Part shown: piece by piece, positions 33,295 through 42,820 of the stretch
How the letters are laid out: the number at the start of each line of letters is the position of its first letter
How positions within the stretch are numbered: the stretch's first letter is position 1
Assembly: GCF_000559085.1 (NCBI RefSeq)
Contig: NZ_JALN02000001.1
Coordinates: 2,232,001-2,296,000, forward strand
Direction: 5' to 3'
DNA length: 64,000 nucleotides
DNA from: Mycolicibacterium aromaticivorans JS19b1 = JCM 16368
GTDB taxonomy: Bacteria > Actinomycetota > Actinomycetes > Mycobacteriales > Mycobacteriaceae
Program-made: the position numbers and the translations under genes
The notes under the pieces: generated by a model
Seen by the model: only the letters and a program-made list of their open reading frames with translations
Database searches by the model: none
Told to the model about the DNA's origin: nothing

Positions 33295-34488
33295 GTGCTC
33301 CGGTCACTCGCGATCCTCCTGACAGTCGGCGTGCTCGCAGCCGGCGTCGCACCCGTCGGCCAGGCTGACGCGTGGCACGTCGTCAGGACTGTTGTCCTCA
33401 TGCGCCACGGCGTCCGTCCGCCAAACAGCGAACCGCCGTTGCCGCAGTCGATCGCACCCGCTCCTCGGCCGACGTGGGATGCACCACCGGGGTGGCTCAC
33501 CGACCACGGCGCGGCCGCCATTCGCCTGGTCGCCGCGTCCGACGCCCGGCACTTCGTCGCAGACGGTCTCCTTCCCGTCGGCGGATGCCCTCCGGCCGGC
33601 GCGGTCCGCATCACCTCCGACTCACTGGAGCGCACCATCCGAACCGGTGATGAGTACGCGTCCGCTCTCGCGCCGGAGTGCGGTCTCGAAAACCAGCACT
33701 CACCGCAGGGCGTCGCAGACCCGCTCTTCTCCGAGTACCGAGACTCCGGAGTCACCGGCGCTACGGCGACCCGTGCCGTCGATTCCGCAGTCGGGCCCGG
33801 CGGCGCGACGGCGTTGGCCAGGCGCAATCAGCCGGCCCTTGACGCCGTGTCCCGAATCTTGTGCGGTGACCGCTCCGGCGAGTGCGGCCTGGCGGGCATG
33901 CCGAGCGGGGTCGAAGTCGATGCCCAGGGCACCCGCCGTCCCCGCCTCACCGGAGCACTCGCCCACGGTTCGGTCGTCGCCGAGATACTGACGCTGGAGT
34001 ACGCCGACGGCAAGCCACTGTCCGACGTCGGGTGGGGTCGGGCCACCGCCGAAGACCTGCGCAACGTGGGAACGCTGCATCCGCTGGAACTTTCGATCAT
34101 CGCCCGGCCGCGGCCATTGGCCCTCGCAAACGCCGGCAAGATCGCCACTGCCATCCGCGATGCTCTGTCGGACGGGCCGCCTCTGACCGTGCTCGTCGGC
34201 CACGACACCGAGATCGCCAACATCGCCGGATTACTCGGTGTGCACTGGTCGATCCCCGGGTTTGCCGACGACGAGCCGGCTCCCGGCGGTGCGCTGATGT
34301 TCGACCTTGTCGAAGACAGCGGCGGGAACCGCTTCGTCCGCAGCTTCTACCGAGCCCAATCCCTGGACCAGATAAGGGAATTGGATCCGCACGACGCCGT
34401 CTCCGTACCGCTGACGCCGTCTGGCTGCGACACCGAGCGATGCCCGTTCGATGTCTTCGCATCCAGGCTCACCGGCCCAGCCGATTGA
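33295..34488 (+). CDS. Secreted histidine acid phosphatase
   Basis: A 397-residue protein from GTG 33295 with a signal peptide (VLRSLAILLTVGVLAAG, cleavage near GQADA). The catalytic motif of the histidine acid phosphatase branch is VLMRHGVRPP, and the proton donor motif is LVGHDTEIANIAG (HD). Paired cysteines (GGCPP, PECG, RILCGDRSGECG, SGCDTERC) suggest disulfides, consistent with export. Family members include glucose-1-phosphatase, phytase and general acid phosphatases, so phosphate scavenging outside the membrane is likely. It follows the padR hairpin and converges with glpK, whose stop is three bases away. Confidence 0.87.
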   Translation: MLRSLAILLTVGVLAAGVAPVGQADAWHVVRTVVLMRHGVRPPNSEPPLPQSIAPAPRPTWDAPPGWLTDHGAAAIRLVAASDARHFVADGLLPVGGCPPAGAVRITSDSLERTIRTGDEYASALAPECGLENQHSPQGVADPLFSEYRDSGVTGATATRAVDSAVGPGGATALARRNQPALDAVSRILCGDRSGECGLAGMPSGVEVDAQGTRRPRLTGALAHGSVVAEILTLEYADGKPLSDVGWGRATAEDLRNVGTLHPLELSIIARPRPLALANAGKIATAIRDALSDGPPLTVLVGHDTEIANIAGLLGVHWSIPGFADDEPAPGGALMFDLVEDSGGNRFVRSFYRAQSLDQIRELDPHDAVSVPLTPSGCDTERCPFDVFASRLTGPAD

Positions 34489-34491
34489 GTG

Positions 34492-36009
34492 CTACTCGAC
34501 CTCGACCCAATCCAGCGTGCGCTGAACGGCTTTGCGCCATCCGGCGTAGCCGGCCTCACGCTGGTCGTCGTCCCACGCCGGCGACCAGCGCCGGTCCTCC
34601 TGCCAATTGGCGCGCAGGTCATCGGGATCGGCCCAGAATCCGACCGCCAACCCGGCGGCATAGGCCGCACCCAGCGCGGTGGTCTCGGCGACCACCGGGC
34701 GCACCACGTCCACACCCAGCACATCGGCTTGGATCTGCATACACAGCTCGTTCTGGGTGACGCCGCCGTCGACCTTCAAAATCTCAAGGTGCACACCGGA
34801 ATCGGCCTCCATCGCGTCGACGACGTCGCGGCTCTGATAGCAGATCGCCTCCAGCGTCGCGCGGGCGACATGCGCGTTGGAGTTGTAGCGGGACAGCCCG
34901 ACGATCGCCCCGCGCGCATCCGATCGCCAGTACGGCGCGAACAGTCCCGAGAACGCCGGCACGAAGTACACGCCGCCGTTGTCGGCGACCTGCCGGGCCA
35001 GGGTCTCGCTCTGCGAAGCGCCGCTGATGATGCCGAGCTGGTCGCGCAGCCACTGCACGGCCGAGCCCGTCACCGCGATCGAACCCTCCAGGGCGTAAAC
35101 AGGTTTCGCTTCTCCGAACTGATAACACACGGTGGTCAGCAACCCGTTCTCGCTGCGCACGATCTTCTCGCCGGTGTTGAGCAGCAGGAAGTTGCCGGTG
35201 CCGTAGGTGTTCTTGGCCTCGCCGGGGCTCAAGCACACCTGACCCACCATCGCCGCCTGCTGGTCGCCGAGAATGCCGGTCAACGGCACCTCACCGCCCA
35301 GCGGTCCACCGGGCAACGTCACCCCGTACGGCTCCGGCGACGACGACGGCCGGATATCCGGCAGCATCGCGCGCGGAATCCCGAAGAGCGACAACAGTTC
35401 GTCGTCCCAGTCCAGCGTCTCCAGGTTCATCAGCATGGTGCGGCTGGCATTGGTGACGTCGGTGACGTGCGTACCGCCGTACGTTCCCCCGGTCAGGTTC
35501 CACAGCACCCAGGTGTCCGGCGTGCCGAACAGCGCGTCACCGCGTTCAGCGTCGGCGCGTACGCCGTCGACGTTCTCGAGGATCCACTGCAGCTTGCCGC
35601 CGGAGAAGTACGTCGCGGGCGGCAGGCCCGCCTTGCGGCGGATGATGTCGCCGCGGCCATCCCGGTCCAGGGCGGCCGCAATCCGGTCGGTGCGGGTGTC
35701 CTGCCACACGATCGCGTTGTGGTACGGCCGTCCCGTCTTGCGGTTCCACACCAGGGTGGTCTCGCGCTGGTTGGTGATGCCCAGCGCGGCCAGGTCGTCG
35801 ACGGACAGCTTCGTCTTGTTCAACGCCGAGACCACCACGGTCTGCGTGCGTTCCCAGATCTCCACCGGGTTGTGCTCCACCCACCCGGACTTCGGCAGGA
35901 TCTGTTCGTGCTCGAGCTGATGCCGGCCCACCTCGGCGCCCTTGTGATCGAAGATCATGCAGCGGGTGCTGGTGGTGCCCTGGTCAATCGAGGCGACGAA
36001 GTCAGCCAA
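34492..36009 (-). CDS. glpK: Glycerol kinase
   Basis: A FGGY-family kinase phosphorylating glycerol to glycerol-3-phosphate. The protein begins [20 protein letters not shown] when read from TTG 36009; AGAGGAG sits five bases before that TTG, which is why it is preferred to the in-frame ATG at 36060 (522 residues). It contains [38 protein letters not shown] and the C-terminal ATPase motif. Very close to M. tuberculosis GlpK (Rv3696c). No uptake facilitator or glpD lies nearby. It diverges from a methyltransferase gene, and the two possible ATG starts overlap head to head at 36059-36060. Confidence 0.95.
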   Translation of the reverse strand: MADFVASIDQGTTSTRCMIFDHKGAEVGRHQLEHEQILPKSGWVEHNPVEIWERTQTVVVSALNKTKLSVDDLAALGITNQRETTLVWNRKTGRPYHNAIVWQDTRTDRIAAALDRDGRGDIIRRKAGLPPATYFSGGKLQWILENVDGVRADAERGDALFGTPDTWVLWNLTGGTYGGTHVTDVTNASRTMLMNLETLDWDDELLSLFGIPRAMLPDIRPSSSPEPYGVTLPGGPLGGEVPLTGILGDQQAAMVGQVCLSPGEAKNTYGTGNFLLLNTGEKIVRSENGLLTTVCYQFGEAKPVYALEGSIAVTGSAVQWLRDQLGIISGASQSETLARQVADNGGVYFVPAFSGLFAPYWRSDARGAIVGLSRYNSNAHVARATLEAICYQSRDVVDAMEADSGVHLEILKVDGGVTQNELCMQIQADVLGVDVVRPVVAETTALGAAYAAGLAVGFWADPDDLRANWQEDRRWSPAWDDDQREAGYAGWRKAVQRTLDWVEVE

Positions 36010-36058
36010 CGGTGCTCCTCTGACGTGCGATGCTGCCGATGCAGCCGACCTTTCGTCC

Positions 36059-36817
36059 ATGATGGCCTACATGGCATCCGAGATCACCGACATCGCCGAC
36101 ATGCCGCGGGGCGGCCCGGACGCGTCGTGCCTGGATCGCCTGCTGGAGACCAACCGTCGGGAATACCTCGACCGCGACGACGTCGACGACGAGGTCAAGC
36201 GCGGCATCGTCACCGCGCTGGACGTGATCGGCAACCTGTTCCGCGAACACGACCGCAACGCCGAACTGGTACTGCGCGAGGTCGCCGATGTCATCGACCC
36301 CACCATCCTGGAACTCGGCGCCGGTCACGGGGCACTGTCGCGCCGAGTCCTCGAGCAGCATCCGACCGCCCACGTCACGGTCTCCGACGTCAACGCCGAG
36401 TCGGTGGCGGCTATCGCGGCATCCGACATCGGTGAACATCCCCGCGCCACCCTGCGCACCATCGACGCGACCGCGATCGACGCCGACGACGGCTCGTTCG
36501 ACCTGGCCGTCTTCGCGCTGTCGTTTCACCATCTGCCGCCCACCCAGGCCGCCCTGGTTCTCGCCGAAGGCACCCGGGTGGCCAACGAACTGCTGGTCAT
36601 CGATCTGCCCCGGATGCCCTCGGTTCTGCACATCGCCAAGCTGGCGGCGATGGCTCCACTGGTGTGGTGGCCGTTCGTGCACGACGGACTGGTCAGCTCG
36701 CTGCGCTCCTATAGCCCCTCGGCGCTGCGTGCGCTCGGCGCCCATGCCGGCGTCGAGGTGCAGGTCAGCACCAACCCGTTCGATCGACAGGTTCTGCGCG
36801 CGCGGCGGCGCCGCTGA
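36059..36817 (+). CDS. Class I SAM-dependent methyltransferase
   Basis: A 252-residue protein ([19 protein letters not shown]); ATGs at 36059, 36062 and 36071 are all in frame and none has a clear ribosome site. Motif I is [17 protein letters not shown], followed by [14 protein letters not shown] and [16 protein letters not shown], the usual methyltransferase 11/25 layout. The substrate is unknown. A hydrophobic stretch near [15 protein letters not shown] may be a substrate pocket. I do not recall this gene between glpK and the GCS-like gene in M. tuberculosis. It is followed 47 bases later by the GCS-like gene and may share a transcript with it. Confidence 0.83.
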   Translation: MMAYMASEITDIADMPRGGPDASCLDRLLETNRREYLDRDDVDDEVKRGIVTALDVIGNLFREHDRNAELVLREVADVIDPTILELGAGHGALSRRVLEQHPTAHVTVSDVNAESVAAIAASDIGEHPRATLRTIDATAIDADDGSFDLAVFALSFHHLPPTQAALVLAEGTRVANELLVIDLPRMPSVLHIAKLAAMAPLVWWPFVHDGLVSSLRSYSPSALRALGAHAGVEVQVSTNPFDRQVLRARRRR

Positions 36818-36864
36818 TGGCGATTCGCTTGCGCAGCTTGGTCTGAACCGGTTCCATCAACCCC

Positions 36865-38343
36865 ATGGGCGACGAGGTCAAGCACGCCACGTTCAACCGG
36901 GCGCACCGGCAGCAGTACCGGCGCAAGGTCCAGTTGTGCCTGGACGTGTTCGAAACGATGCTGGCACAATCCAGCTTCGAGTTCGACCGGCCGCTGACCG
37001 GGATGGAGATCGAGTGCAACCTGGTCACCGATGACTACCAGCCCGCGATGTCCAACCAGGAGGTCTTGGCCGCGATAGCCGATCCGGCTTACCAAACCGA
37101 ATTGGGCGCCTACAACATCGAATTCAACGTCCCGCCGCGGCCGCTGCCCGGTCGGACGGCTCTGGAGCTGGAGGCCGAGGTTCGCGCGAGCCTCAATGCC
37201 GCGGAGACGAAGGCCAACACCGACGACGCGCACATCGTGATGATCGGGATCCTGCCGACGCTGATGCCCGAACATCTGACCGGCCACTGGATGAGTCCTT
37301 CGCTGCGCTATCAGGCGCTCAACGATTCGATCTTCACCGCCCGCGGCGAGGACATCCTGATCGACATCACCGGCCCTGAGCGGCTGAGCATGCACGCGGA
37401 GTCCATCGCCCCTGAATCCGCCTGCACCAGTATGCAATTGCACCTGCAGGTGTCCCCGGCCGACTTCGCCGCCAACTGGAACGCCGCTCAGGTGCTGGCC
37501 GGCCCGCAGCTGGCCCTCGGCGCCAACTCGCCGTACTTCTTCGGCCACCAGCTGTGGGCCGAAACCCGCATCGAGCTGTTCGCCCAGGCCACCGACACCC
37601 GTCCCGACGAACTCAAGGCGCAGGGCGTCCGTCCGCGAGTGTGGTTCGGGGAGCGGTGGATCACCTCGATCTTCGACCTGTTCGAAGAGAACGTCCGCTA
37701 CTTCCCTTCCTTGCTGCCGGAGATGTCCGACGAGGACCCTGTCGCCGAGCTCGCAGCGGGCCGCACGCCTGCCCTGTCCGAACTGCGGCTGCACAACGGG
37801 ACGGTGTACCGCTGGAACCGGCCGGTCTACGACGTCGTGAACGGCCGACCGCACCTGCGGGTGGAGAATCGAGTGTTGCCTGCCGGACCCACGGTCGTCG
37901 ACATGATGGCCAACTCGGCGTTCTATTACGGCGCCTTGAGAGTGTTGGCCGAAGAGGACCGACCGCTGTGGACGAAGATGAGTTTCACTGCGGCACATGA
38001 CAACTTCATCGAAGCCGCTCGGAACGGCATTGACGCCAGGCTGTACTGGCCCGGGCTCGGCGAAATCACGGCCGACGAGCTTGTGCTGCGCACCCTGCTG
38101 CCGATGGCCGACGAGGGTCTGCGCCGCTGGGGTGTGGCCGCCGAAGTACGCGACCGCTATCTCGGCGTGATCGAGGGCCGCGCGAAGACGGGGCGCAACG
38201 GGTCGGCATGGCAGGTCGGGACGGTGCAGGCGCTGCAGGCTCGGGGCATGGCGCGGCCGCAGGCTCTGGCCGAGATGCTGCGGCGTTACTGCTCCTTGAT
38301 GCACAGCAACAAACCGGTGCACACCTGGGACATCACCGAGTGA
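36865..38343 (+). CDS. Glutamate-cysteine-ligase (GCS2)-like carboxylate-amine ligase
   Basis: A 492-residue protein of the GCS2/YbdK superfamily. Recognisable parts are LTGMEIECNLVTDD with the metal-binding glutamate, YNIEFNVPPRPLPG, SACTSMQLHLQVSP and the late RVENRVLPAGPTVVD with the arginine region. The family joins glutamate or another carboxylate to an amine using ATP. The true egtA is a different gene at 45790, so this is a second ligase-like protein near the ergothioneine genes. It seems to correspond to Rv3698. It lies 27 bases before a methyltransferase; no function is established to my knowledge. Confidence 0.84.
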   Translation: MGDEVKHATFNRAHRQQYRRKVQLCLDVFETMLAQSSFEFDRPLTGMEIECNLVTDDYQPAMSNQEVLAAIADPAYQTELGAYNIEFNVPPRPLPGRTALELEAEVRASLNAAETKANTDDAHIVMIGILPTLMPEHLTGHWMSPSLRYQALNDSIFTARGEDILIDITGPERLSMHAESIAPESACTSMQLHLQVSPADFAANWNAAQVLAGPQLALGANSPYFFGHQLWAETRIELFAQATDTRPDELKAQGVRPRVWFGERWITSIFDLFEENVRYFPSLLPEMSDEDPVAELAAGRTPALSELRLHNGTVYRWNRPVYDVVNGRPHLRVENRVLPAGPTVVDMMANSAFYYGALRVLAEEDRPLWTKMSFTAAHDNFIEAARNGIDARLYWPGLGEITADELVLRTLLPMADEGLRRWGVAAEVRDRYLGVIEGRAKTGRNGSAWQVGTVQALQARGMARPQALAEMLRRYCSLMHSNKPVHTWDITE

Positions 38344-38370
38344 CCGACGAGTCCTTGTAGGTTGAGGGAC

Positions 38371-39048
38371 ATGGATTCTGAGGTGATGGACTGGGACGGC
38401 GCCTATAAAGAGGAAGGCGCCTTCGCCGGGCCGCCGCCGTGGAACATCGGTGAGCCCCAGCCCGAACTGGCCGCTCTCGTCCGGGACGGGAAGGTCAGCG
38501 GTCATGTGCTGGATGCCGGCTGCGGGCATGCCGAGCTCGCGTTGGCCCTGGCGGCGACGGGCAGCACCGTCGTCGGTATCGATGTGTCGCCCACGGCGAT
38601 CGCGGCGGCGACCGAAGCCGCCCGGCAGCGCGGGTTGAGCCACGTGACCTTCGTGTGCGCCGACATCACCTCCTTCACCGGCTACGACGGGCAATTCGCC
38701 ACGATCATCGACAGCACGCTGTTCCATTCGCTGCCGGTCGACGCCCGCGATGCCTACCTCAGTGCAATCCACCGGGCGGCCGCACCCGGTGCGCGGCTCT
38801 ATGTTCTGGTCTTCGCAAAGGGCGCCTTCCCGCCCCACCTCGAGACGAAGCCCAACGAGGTCGACGAGGACGAGCTGCGTGCCGCAGTGTCGAAGTACTT
38901 CGTGATCGACGACATTCGGCCCGCGAAGATCCATTCCCACAAGCCGGCGTTCGCCGACCTGCCCCAGGGAGCGATGCCGTTCGACCTCGACGCGAAAGGC
39001 CGGCTGATGATGCCGGCCTACTTGCTCAGCGCTCACAAGGCGGGCTGA
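38371..39048 (+). CDS. Class I SAM-dependent methyltransferase (Rv3699-like)
   Basis: A 225-residue methyltransferase from ATG 38371 (MDSEVMDWDGAYKEEGAF); a second ATG at 38386 is possible. Motif I is HVLDAGCGHAELALALAA, with VVGIDVSPTAIAAATEA for the SAM adenosine and FATIIDSTLFHSLP as motif IV. The W-x-x-AY and PPPWNIGEPQPE N-terminus is shared by thiol/thiopurine-type methyltransferases, so a small thiol or polar metabolite is a fair guess at substrate. It follows the GCS-like gene by 27 bases and is probably cotranscribed; together they may make and modify a peptide-like metabolite. Confidence 0.84.
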   Translation: MDSEVMDWDGAYKEEGAFAGPPPWNIGEPQPELAALVRDGKVSGHVLDAGCGHAELALALAATGSTVVGIDVSPTAIAAATEAARQRGLSHVTFVCADITSFTGYDGQFATIIDSTLFHSLPVDARDAYLSAIHRAAAPGARLYVLVFAKGAFPPHLETKPNEVDEDELRAAVSKYFVIDDIRPAKIHSHKPAFADLPQGAMPFDLDAKGRLMMPAYLLSAHKAG

Positions 39049-39177
39049 CTCCGGCCACCGAAGTGTTTGCGATCGACGGCTGACCGGTAAGCAGCTTTCG
39101 CATCCCCCAGGCATTACCGCGCAGAGTTTCCTATGCTTCATCCGTCTTAGTACCGGAGTCGGGGCCGAGGGGACGCA

Positions 39178-40548
39178 GTGTCGGTTGAGGATTCGAGAGC
39201 GCCACTGAGCGCTGCCTCCTACGGGTGGCTGTTGGCCGCATTGATCGCGGTGGGTCTGGGTGCAGCGATAGTGAGCGGAGCCGCGGTCGCCGCCGCTGAC
39301 ACCGGGAACGCGCCGTCCGGTAGCGGGCCGTCCAGCTCGAGCAGCGCGGCGTCGTCGAAGCATGGCATCGCCTCCAGCCGGCGCGCACCGGTTGCCGCCA
39401 GGACCGGAACCGCGCGCACTGACGCGAAAACCCGAAGTACCCACACCAGCCGGGCGACGCCCACAGCCCTCGTCGCCGCGGCCGCGGCGACACCGACGCT
39501 GAACCCGGTGCAGGCGTTGATGCGTCAGCTCAACTACATATTCGCCAACAGGGCACCGTCGATCGAGTCGGGCACCCAGACTCCAGGCGGCGGCGCCGTA
39601 TCGGGCACCGTTGTCGGCAAGAGCAACAACGGTTTCACGCTCAAGTACTCGATCGGCGACCAGCCGAGCAACGGCTCGGTCGTTCTCGACCCGGTGACGG
39701 GTGCCTACACGTACACGCCCAACAGCACGCTGCCCGCGGGCGCCATCATGGACGAGTTCACGATCGTCGCCGACAATGGCTCCGCGGCCAAGCTGCACGG
39801 ACCTCTCGGCGCGGTACAGAACGCGCTGCGTTCAATTGCGGTGCAGCTGGGCACATCCGGAATCACCACCGCAGATGCCGCCATCTATGTCGACCTGGAC
39901 AATCCCGCCGTTCCGACGATCATCGGCAACCCGGATGTCACCAAGCAGTACTGGGTCACCGACGGAGTGCAGACCTCCGGTCTGGCGGCCGTGGTGATGG
40001 CAGCGGGTCAGCTGACCGGCACGATGCCGGATATCGCGGACTGGATCGCCAAAGCCAAGATCACCGACAGCGTCGACCGGCAACTGTTCGTCAACGGCTT
40101 CGCCACCGGCCGATACCGGAAGATGTACTTGGACAACGGCACCGACTGGGTGTGGACCGGCGACGCTTTGGAGCTGCTGAGTACCAGCGGTAACGGGATC
40201 AACGTCTCGACGACGTACTTCCCCAAGTCCAAGGCTGACGTGGCACTGACCAATATGGCTTCGGCACTCACCGCCGGTTCGGCCGTCCTCGTCAGCATCA
40301 ACGCCCCCATCCTGGGTAACACCGCCCCCACGAACCACTTGGTCGTCGTCCTCGGCATGAACACCCAGACAGACCAGATCTTCCTCAACGACGCGGCGTG
40401 GGGAGCCGACGGCCAGAATCGGGCGATGTCGCTGACCGACTTCATGAAGGCGTGGGAGCCCAACTACCCGCTGGGCATCGCCACCCGCCCGTTGGCGGCC
40501 GCGGCGGGCCAACCCCTGACACAAGCCGATCTCGCACTGGCGGCCTGA
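39178..40548 (+). CDS. Secreted C39-fold protein lacking the catalytic cysteine
   Basis: A 456-residue protein. A hydrophobic export signal (WLLAALIAVGLGAAIVSGA) is followed by a Ser/Ala/Thr-rich linker. A VCBS/Ig-like segment (residues 125-190, with GSVVLDPVTGAYTYTPNS) precedes a C39-peptidase-like domain. That domain aligns with the next gene's product, but where the neighbour has NTCVLSSTAM this protein has QTSGLAAVVM: Ser267 replaces the nucleophile cysteine and the oxyanion glutamine is also gone. The histidine region NHLVVVLGMN remains. It is probably a non-catalytic binding protein. GTG 39178 has a GAGGGGA ribosome site. The next gene starts 25 bases later. Confidence 0.83.
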   Translation: MSVEDSRAPLSAASYGWLLAALIAVGLGAAIVSGAAVAAADTGNAPSGSGPSSSSSAASSKHGIASSRRAPVAARTGTARTDAKTRSTHTSRATPTALVAAAAATPTLNPVQALMRQLNYIFANRAPSIESGTQTPGGGAVSGTVVGKSNNGFTLKYSIGDQPSNGSVVLDPVTGAYTYTPNSTLPAGAIMDEFTIVADNGSAAKLHGPLGAVQNALRSIAVQLGTSGITTADAAIYVDLDNPAVPTIIGNPDVTKQYWVTDGVQTSGLAAVVMAAGQLTGTMPDIADWIAKAKITDSVDRQLFVNGFATGRYRKMYLDNGTDWVWTGDALELLSTSGNGINVSTTYFPKSKADVALTNMASALTAGSAVLVSINAPILGNTAPTNHLVVVLGMNTQTDQIFLNDAAWGADGQNRAMSLTDFMKAWEPNYPLGIATRPLAAAAGQPLTQADLALAA

Positions 40549-40573
40549 GGCTACGGAACCGGAGAGCCGAAGT

Positions 40574-41674
40574 ATGAATCGGATCAGGCGACTCGCCCCC
40601 TTGACCCTCGCGGCCTGCGGGCTGGCCGTCGGCGCGGGCATTCTGCTCGCGGGTGCAAGCCCAGTGGCGTCGGCCGCACCGGCCGACACCACTCACTCCT
40701 CAGTGAGCTCGGGGTCGGCGTCGAGTGCGCGCACGTCCGCCTCGCTACACACGGTGAAAGCCGCTGACACAAACAAGTCCCGCGCGAACGCGAAAACGCC
40801 GGCAGCTGTACCGGTCGCCGCAGCCGTTGCGCCGCGCCGCCTTCCGACGCTGCCCTCGCTTCCGACACCAGCCGCGGTGGTTGATGCAGTGCAGAATGCA
40901 CTGACGACGCTCGGGCGCGACTTGGGCCGGTTGACCGTCAAACCCACTCCGACGGCGGCGAACGGATCATCGACTGCCACAACACCGCTGCGCGACCCGC
41001 CGGCCCCGGGTGACGTGGTGTACGGCAATCCCCTGCAGAACGTCCAATACTTCATCTCCCAGGGCGACAACAACACCTGCGTGCTGTCCTCGACCGCCAT
41101 GGTGATCGGGCAACTCAAGGGCGCAGACGGCATGCCCACCTGGTCGGAGATCGTCCAGGAAGCCAAGGACACCCCGAGCTATCTGTCCGCGCGCAGTTCC
41201 GGTTCGGTCTGGAAGGACCTGCTGAATAGGTACGTCCCGCGGACAGGGAACATTTACGACCCGGTGGCCGACGAGTATGTCTACTACGTGGACAGCATGG
41301 CGCTGATGGAGAACCACGGCGTCGACGCGACGATGACCACCTACACCAAGAGCCAGGGCGATCTGGCTCTGGCCAACTTGAAATCAGCGCTGACCACCAG
41401 CTCCGTCCTGGTCGCCGTGAACAACCAGGTCTGGGCCGAGGCGATCGGCGGCGCACATAGCGCGAGACGGTTCGGTACCGCCAACCACGCCATCACGGTG
41501 CTCGGGATCAACGAGACCAAAGACGTCATCTACATCAACGACTCCGGCGGGACGGGCGGACAGGGTCTCGCCGTTCCGTTGGACGGCTTCATGGAAGCCT
41601 GGCAGCGCGGACAATACCTGTCGGTGAGCGCTCGTCTGGCGGCCCCGAGCAGCCAGGCGGCCTTGGCGGCCTGA
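40574..41674 (+). CDS. Secreted C39-family cysteine peptidase
   Basis: A 366-residue protein with a signal peptide (MNRIRRLAPLTLAACGLAVG, cleavage near ASAAP). A Ser/Thr/Pro-rich linker follows, and from about residue 150 a C39-like papain-fold domain begins. The Gln and Cys are in SQGDNNTCVLSSTAM (Cys169); the histidine is in TANHAITVLGIN and the aspartate probably in YINDSGG. A cysteine near residue 15 in the signal could make it a lipoprotein, but it lacks a proper lipobox. It pairs with the inactive paralogue upstream. Substrates are unknown; export suggests cell-wall or extracellular peptides. It converges with egtE 30 bases away. Confidence 0.84.
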   Translation: MNRIRRLAPLTLAACGLAVGAGILLAGASPVASAAPADTTHSSVSSGSASSARTSASLHTVKAADTNKSRANAKTPAAVPVAAAVAPRRLPTLPSLPTPAAVVDAVQNALTTLGRDLGRLTVKPTPTAANGSSTATTPLRDPPAPGDVVYGNPLQNVQYFISQGDNNTCVLSSTAMVIGQLKGADGMPTWSEIVQEAKDTPSYLSARSSGSVWKDLLNRYVPRTGNIYDPVADEYVYYVDSMALMENHGVDATMTTYTKSQGDLALANLKSALTTSSVLVAVNNQVWAEAIGGAHSARRFGTANHAITVLGINETKDVIYINDSGGTGGQGLAVPLDGFMEAWQRGQYLSVSARLAAPSSQAALAA

Positions 41675-41704
41675 TGCCAATCTGGCGGATTGCGCTGAGC
41701 GCCT

Positions 41705-42820
41705 TTAGGTGATCGCGCGCAGCGCGGCGACCAGCGCCTCGAGGTCTTCAGGGCCGGCGTCGACGTGCGGCGAAACCCGTAGCACCGGTGTCGTCAACTC
41801 CAGCGGGGCGCGCTCGACTCCGGCCGCGGTGGTCACAATGCCGTGCTCGTCGATCAGGCGGGCTCGCACCTGCACGGGGTCGGCGCCTGCAGTGGGCTCC
41901 AATGTGGTGATCGCGGTCGGCGCGTCATCAGGTTCCACCACTCGCCAGCCCTGCGCCTCGGCGAGCATCGCGCGGGTCTGACGTCCGAGCGCGGCCAGCC
42001 GGTGACGCACCGTCTCCGGTCCGGCCGCCAGATGCTGTCCCACCGCGACGGAAAAGCCCACCCGCGCAGCGATGTTGGCTTCACCTAACTCAAGGCACCG
42101 CAACGCCGATACCGCGCCGGCCCACGGCGGGGATTGCAACAGGTCGGCCAGCGCCGGACGCACCGCCAGCACTCCCACGCCGCGCGGACCGGCCAACCAC
42201 TTGCGCGACGACGAGTAGACCGCATCGGCATCAGCCAGACAATCGACGTGGCCCAGCGCCTGCGCGGCATCGACGATCAGCGGGACGCCGATCTCCCGGC
42301 ACACCTCCGCGACCGCGGCGACGGGTTGTACGACACCGCGGTGGCTACCGACCGCGGTCAGGTGGACCATCGCCGGCGGCGTATCGGCCAGGGTGCTGCG
42401 GGCGGCATCCGGGTCGACCCGCCCCAGACTGTCGACCGGTAGCTCCCGGCGGGTGAAGCCGCGCGCGGTGAACTCCACCAGGTTGGGGCCGTACTCGCCG
42501 GGCAGGCACGCCACGGTCCGTTCCATCGGCCACACGCCGAGCAGCAGTTGCAGTGCGTTGCCCGATCCGGTGGTGAAAATGACGTCGTCCGCGGACATTC
42601 CAGTCAACACCGCCACACCGGCGCGCCCGGCGTCGAGAACGGGAGCCGCCGCCTGCGCAGCGACGTAGCCGCCCACCTCGGACTCGTGGCGGGCGTGTGC
42701 GGCAGCCGCGTCGATGGCCGCCAGGCTCTGGCGCGAACACGCGGCGCTGTCCAGGTGCACGCCGGCCGCGGGCAGCCGTGCCTGCCGCCAGCTGTCAGCC
42801 AGAGCGTCGGGTGCGCTCAC
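41705..42820 (-). CDS. egtE: Ergothioneine biosynthesis PLP-dependent C-S lyase EgtE
   Basis: A 371-residue aminotransferase class V-fold enzyme that cleaves hercynylcysteine sulfoxide to ergothioneine. The PLP lysine lies in [15 protein letters not shown], the phosphate-binding part in [14 protein letters not shown] and the ring-stacking histidine region in [11 protein letters not shown] with [13 protein letters not shown] 42820 overlaps the egtD stop (GTGA). It is the last gene of the egtABCDE operon. Order and identity match Rv3700c. The whole pathway is present in this window, so the cell should make ergothioneine, a thiol antioxidant. Confidence 0.94.
   Translation of the reverse strand: MSAPDALADSWRQARLPAAGVHLDSAACSRQSLAAIDAAAAHARHESEVGGYVAAQAAAPVLDAGRAGVAVLTGMSADDVIFTTGSGNALQLLLGVWPMERTVACLPGEYGPNLVEFTARGFTRRELPVDSLGRVDPDAARSTLADTPPAMVHLTAVGSHRGVVQPVAAVAEVCREIGVPLIVDAAQALGHVDCLADADAVYSSSRKWLAGPRGVGVLAVRPALADLLQSPPWAGAVSALRCLELGEANIAARVGFSVAVGQHLAAGPETVRHRLAALGRQTRAMLAEAQGWRVVEPDDAPTAITTLEPTAGADPVQVRARLIDEHGIVTTAAGVERAPLELTTPVLRVSPHVDAGPEDLEALVAALRAIT

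Noticed and set aside
34489..36435. A 648-codon plus-strand frame over glpK
   Set aside because: It runs antisense to a clear glycerol kinase and shows no recognisable family; typical high-GC shadow.
36709..39798. A 1029-codon open frame on the minus strand across the GCS-like and methyltransferase genes
   Set aside because: Its sequence is arginine/glycine/valine-rich low-complexity translation with no domain, opposite three well-supported plus-strand genes. It is a shadow frame caused by high GC.
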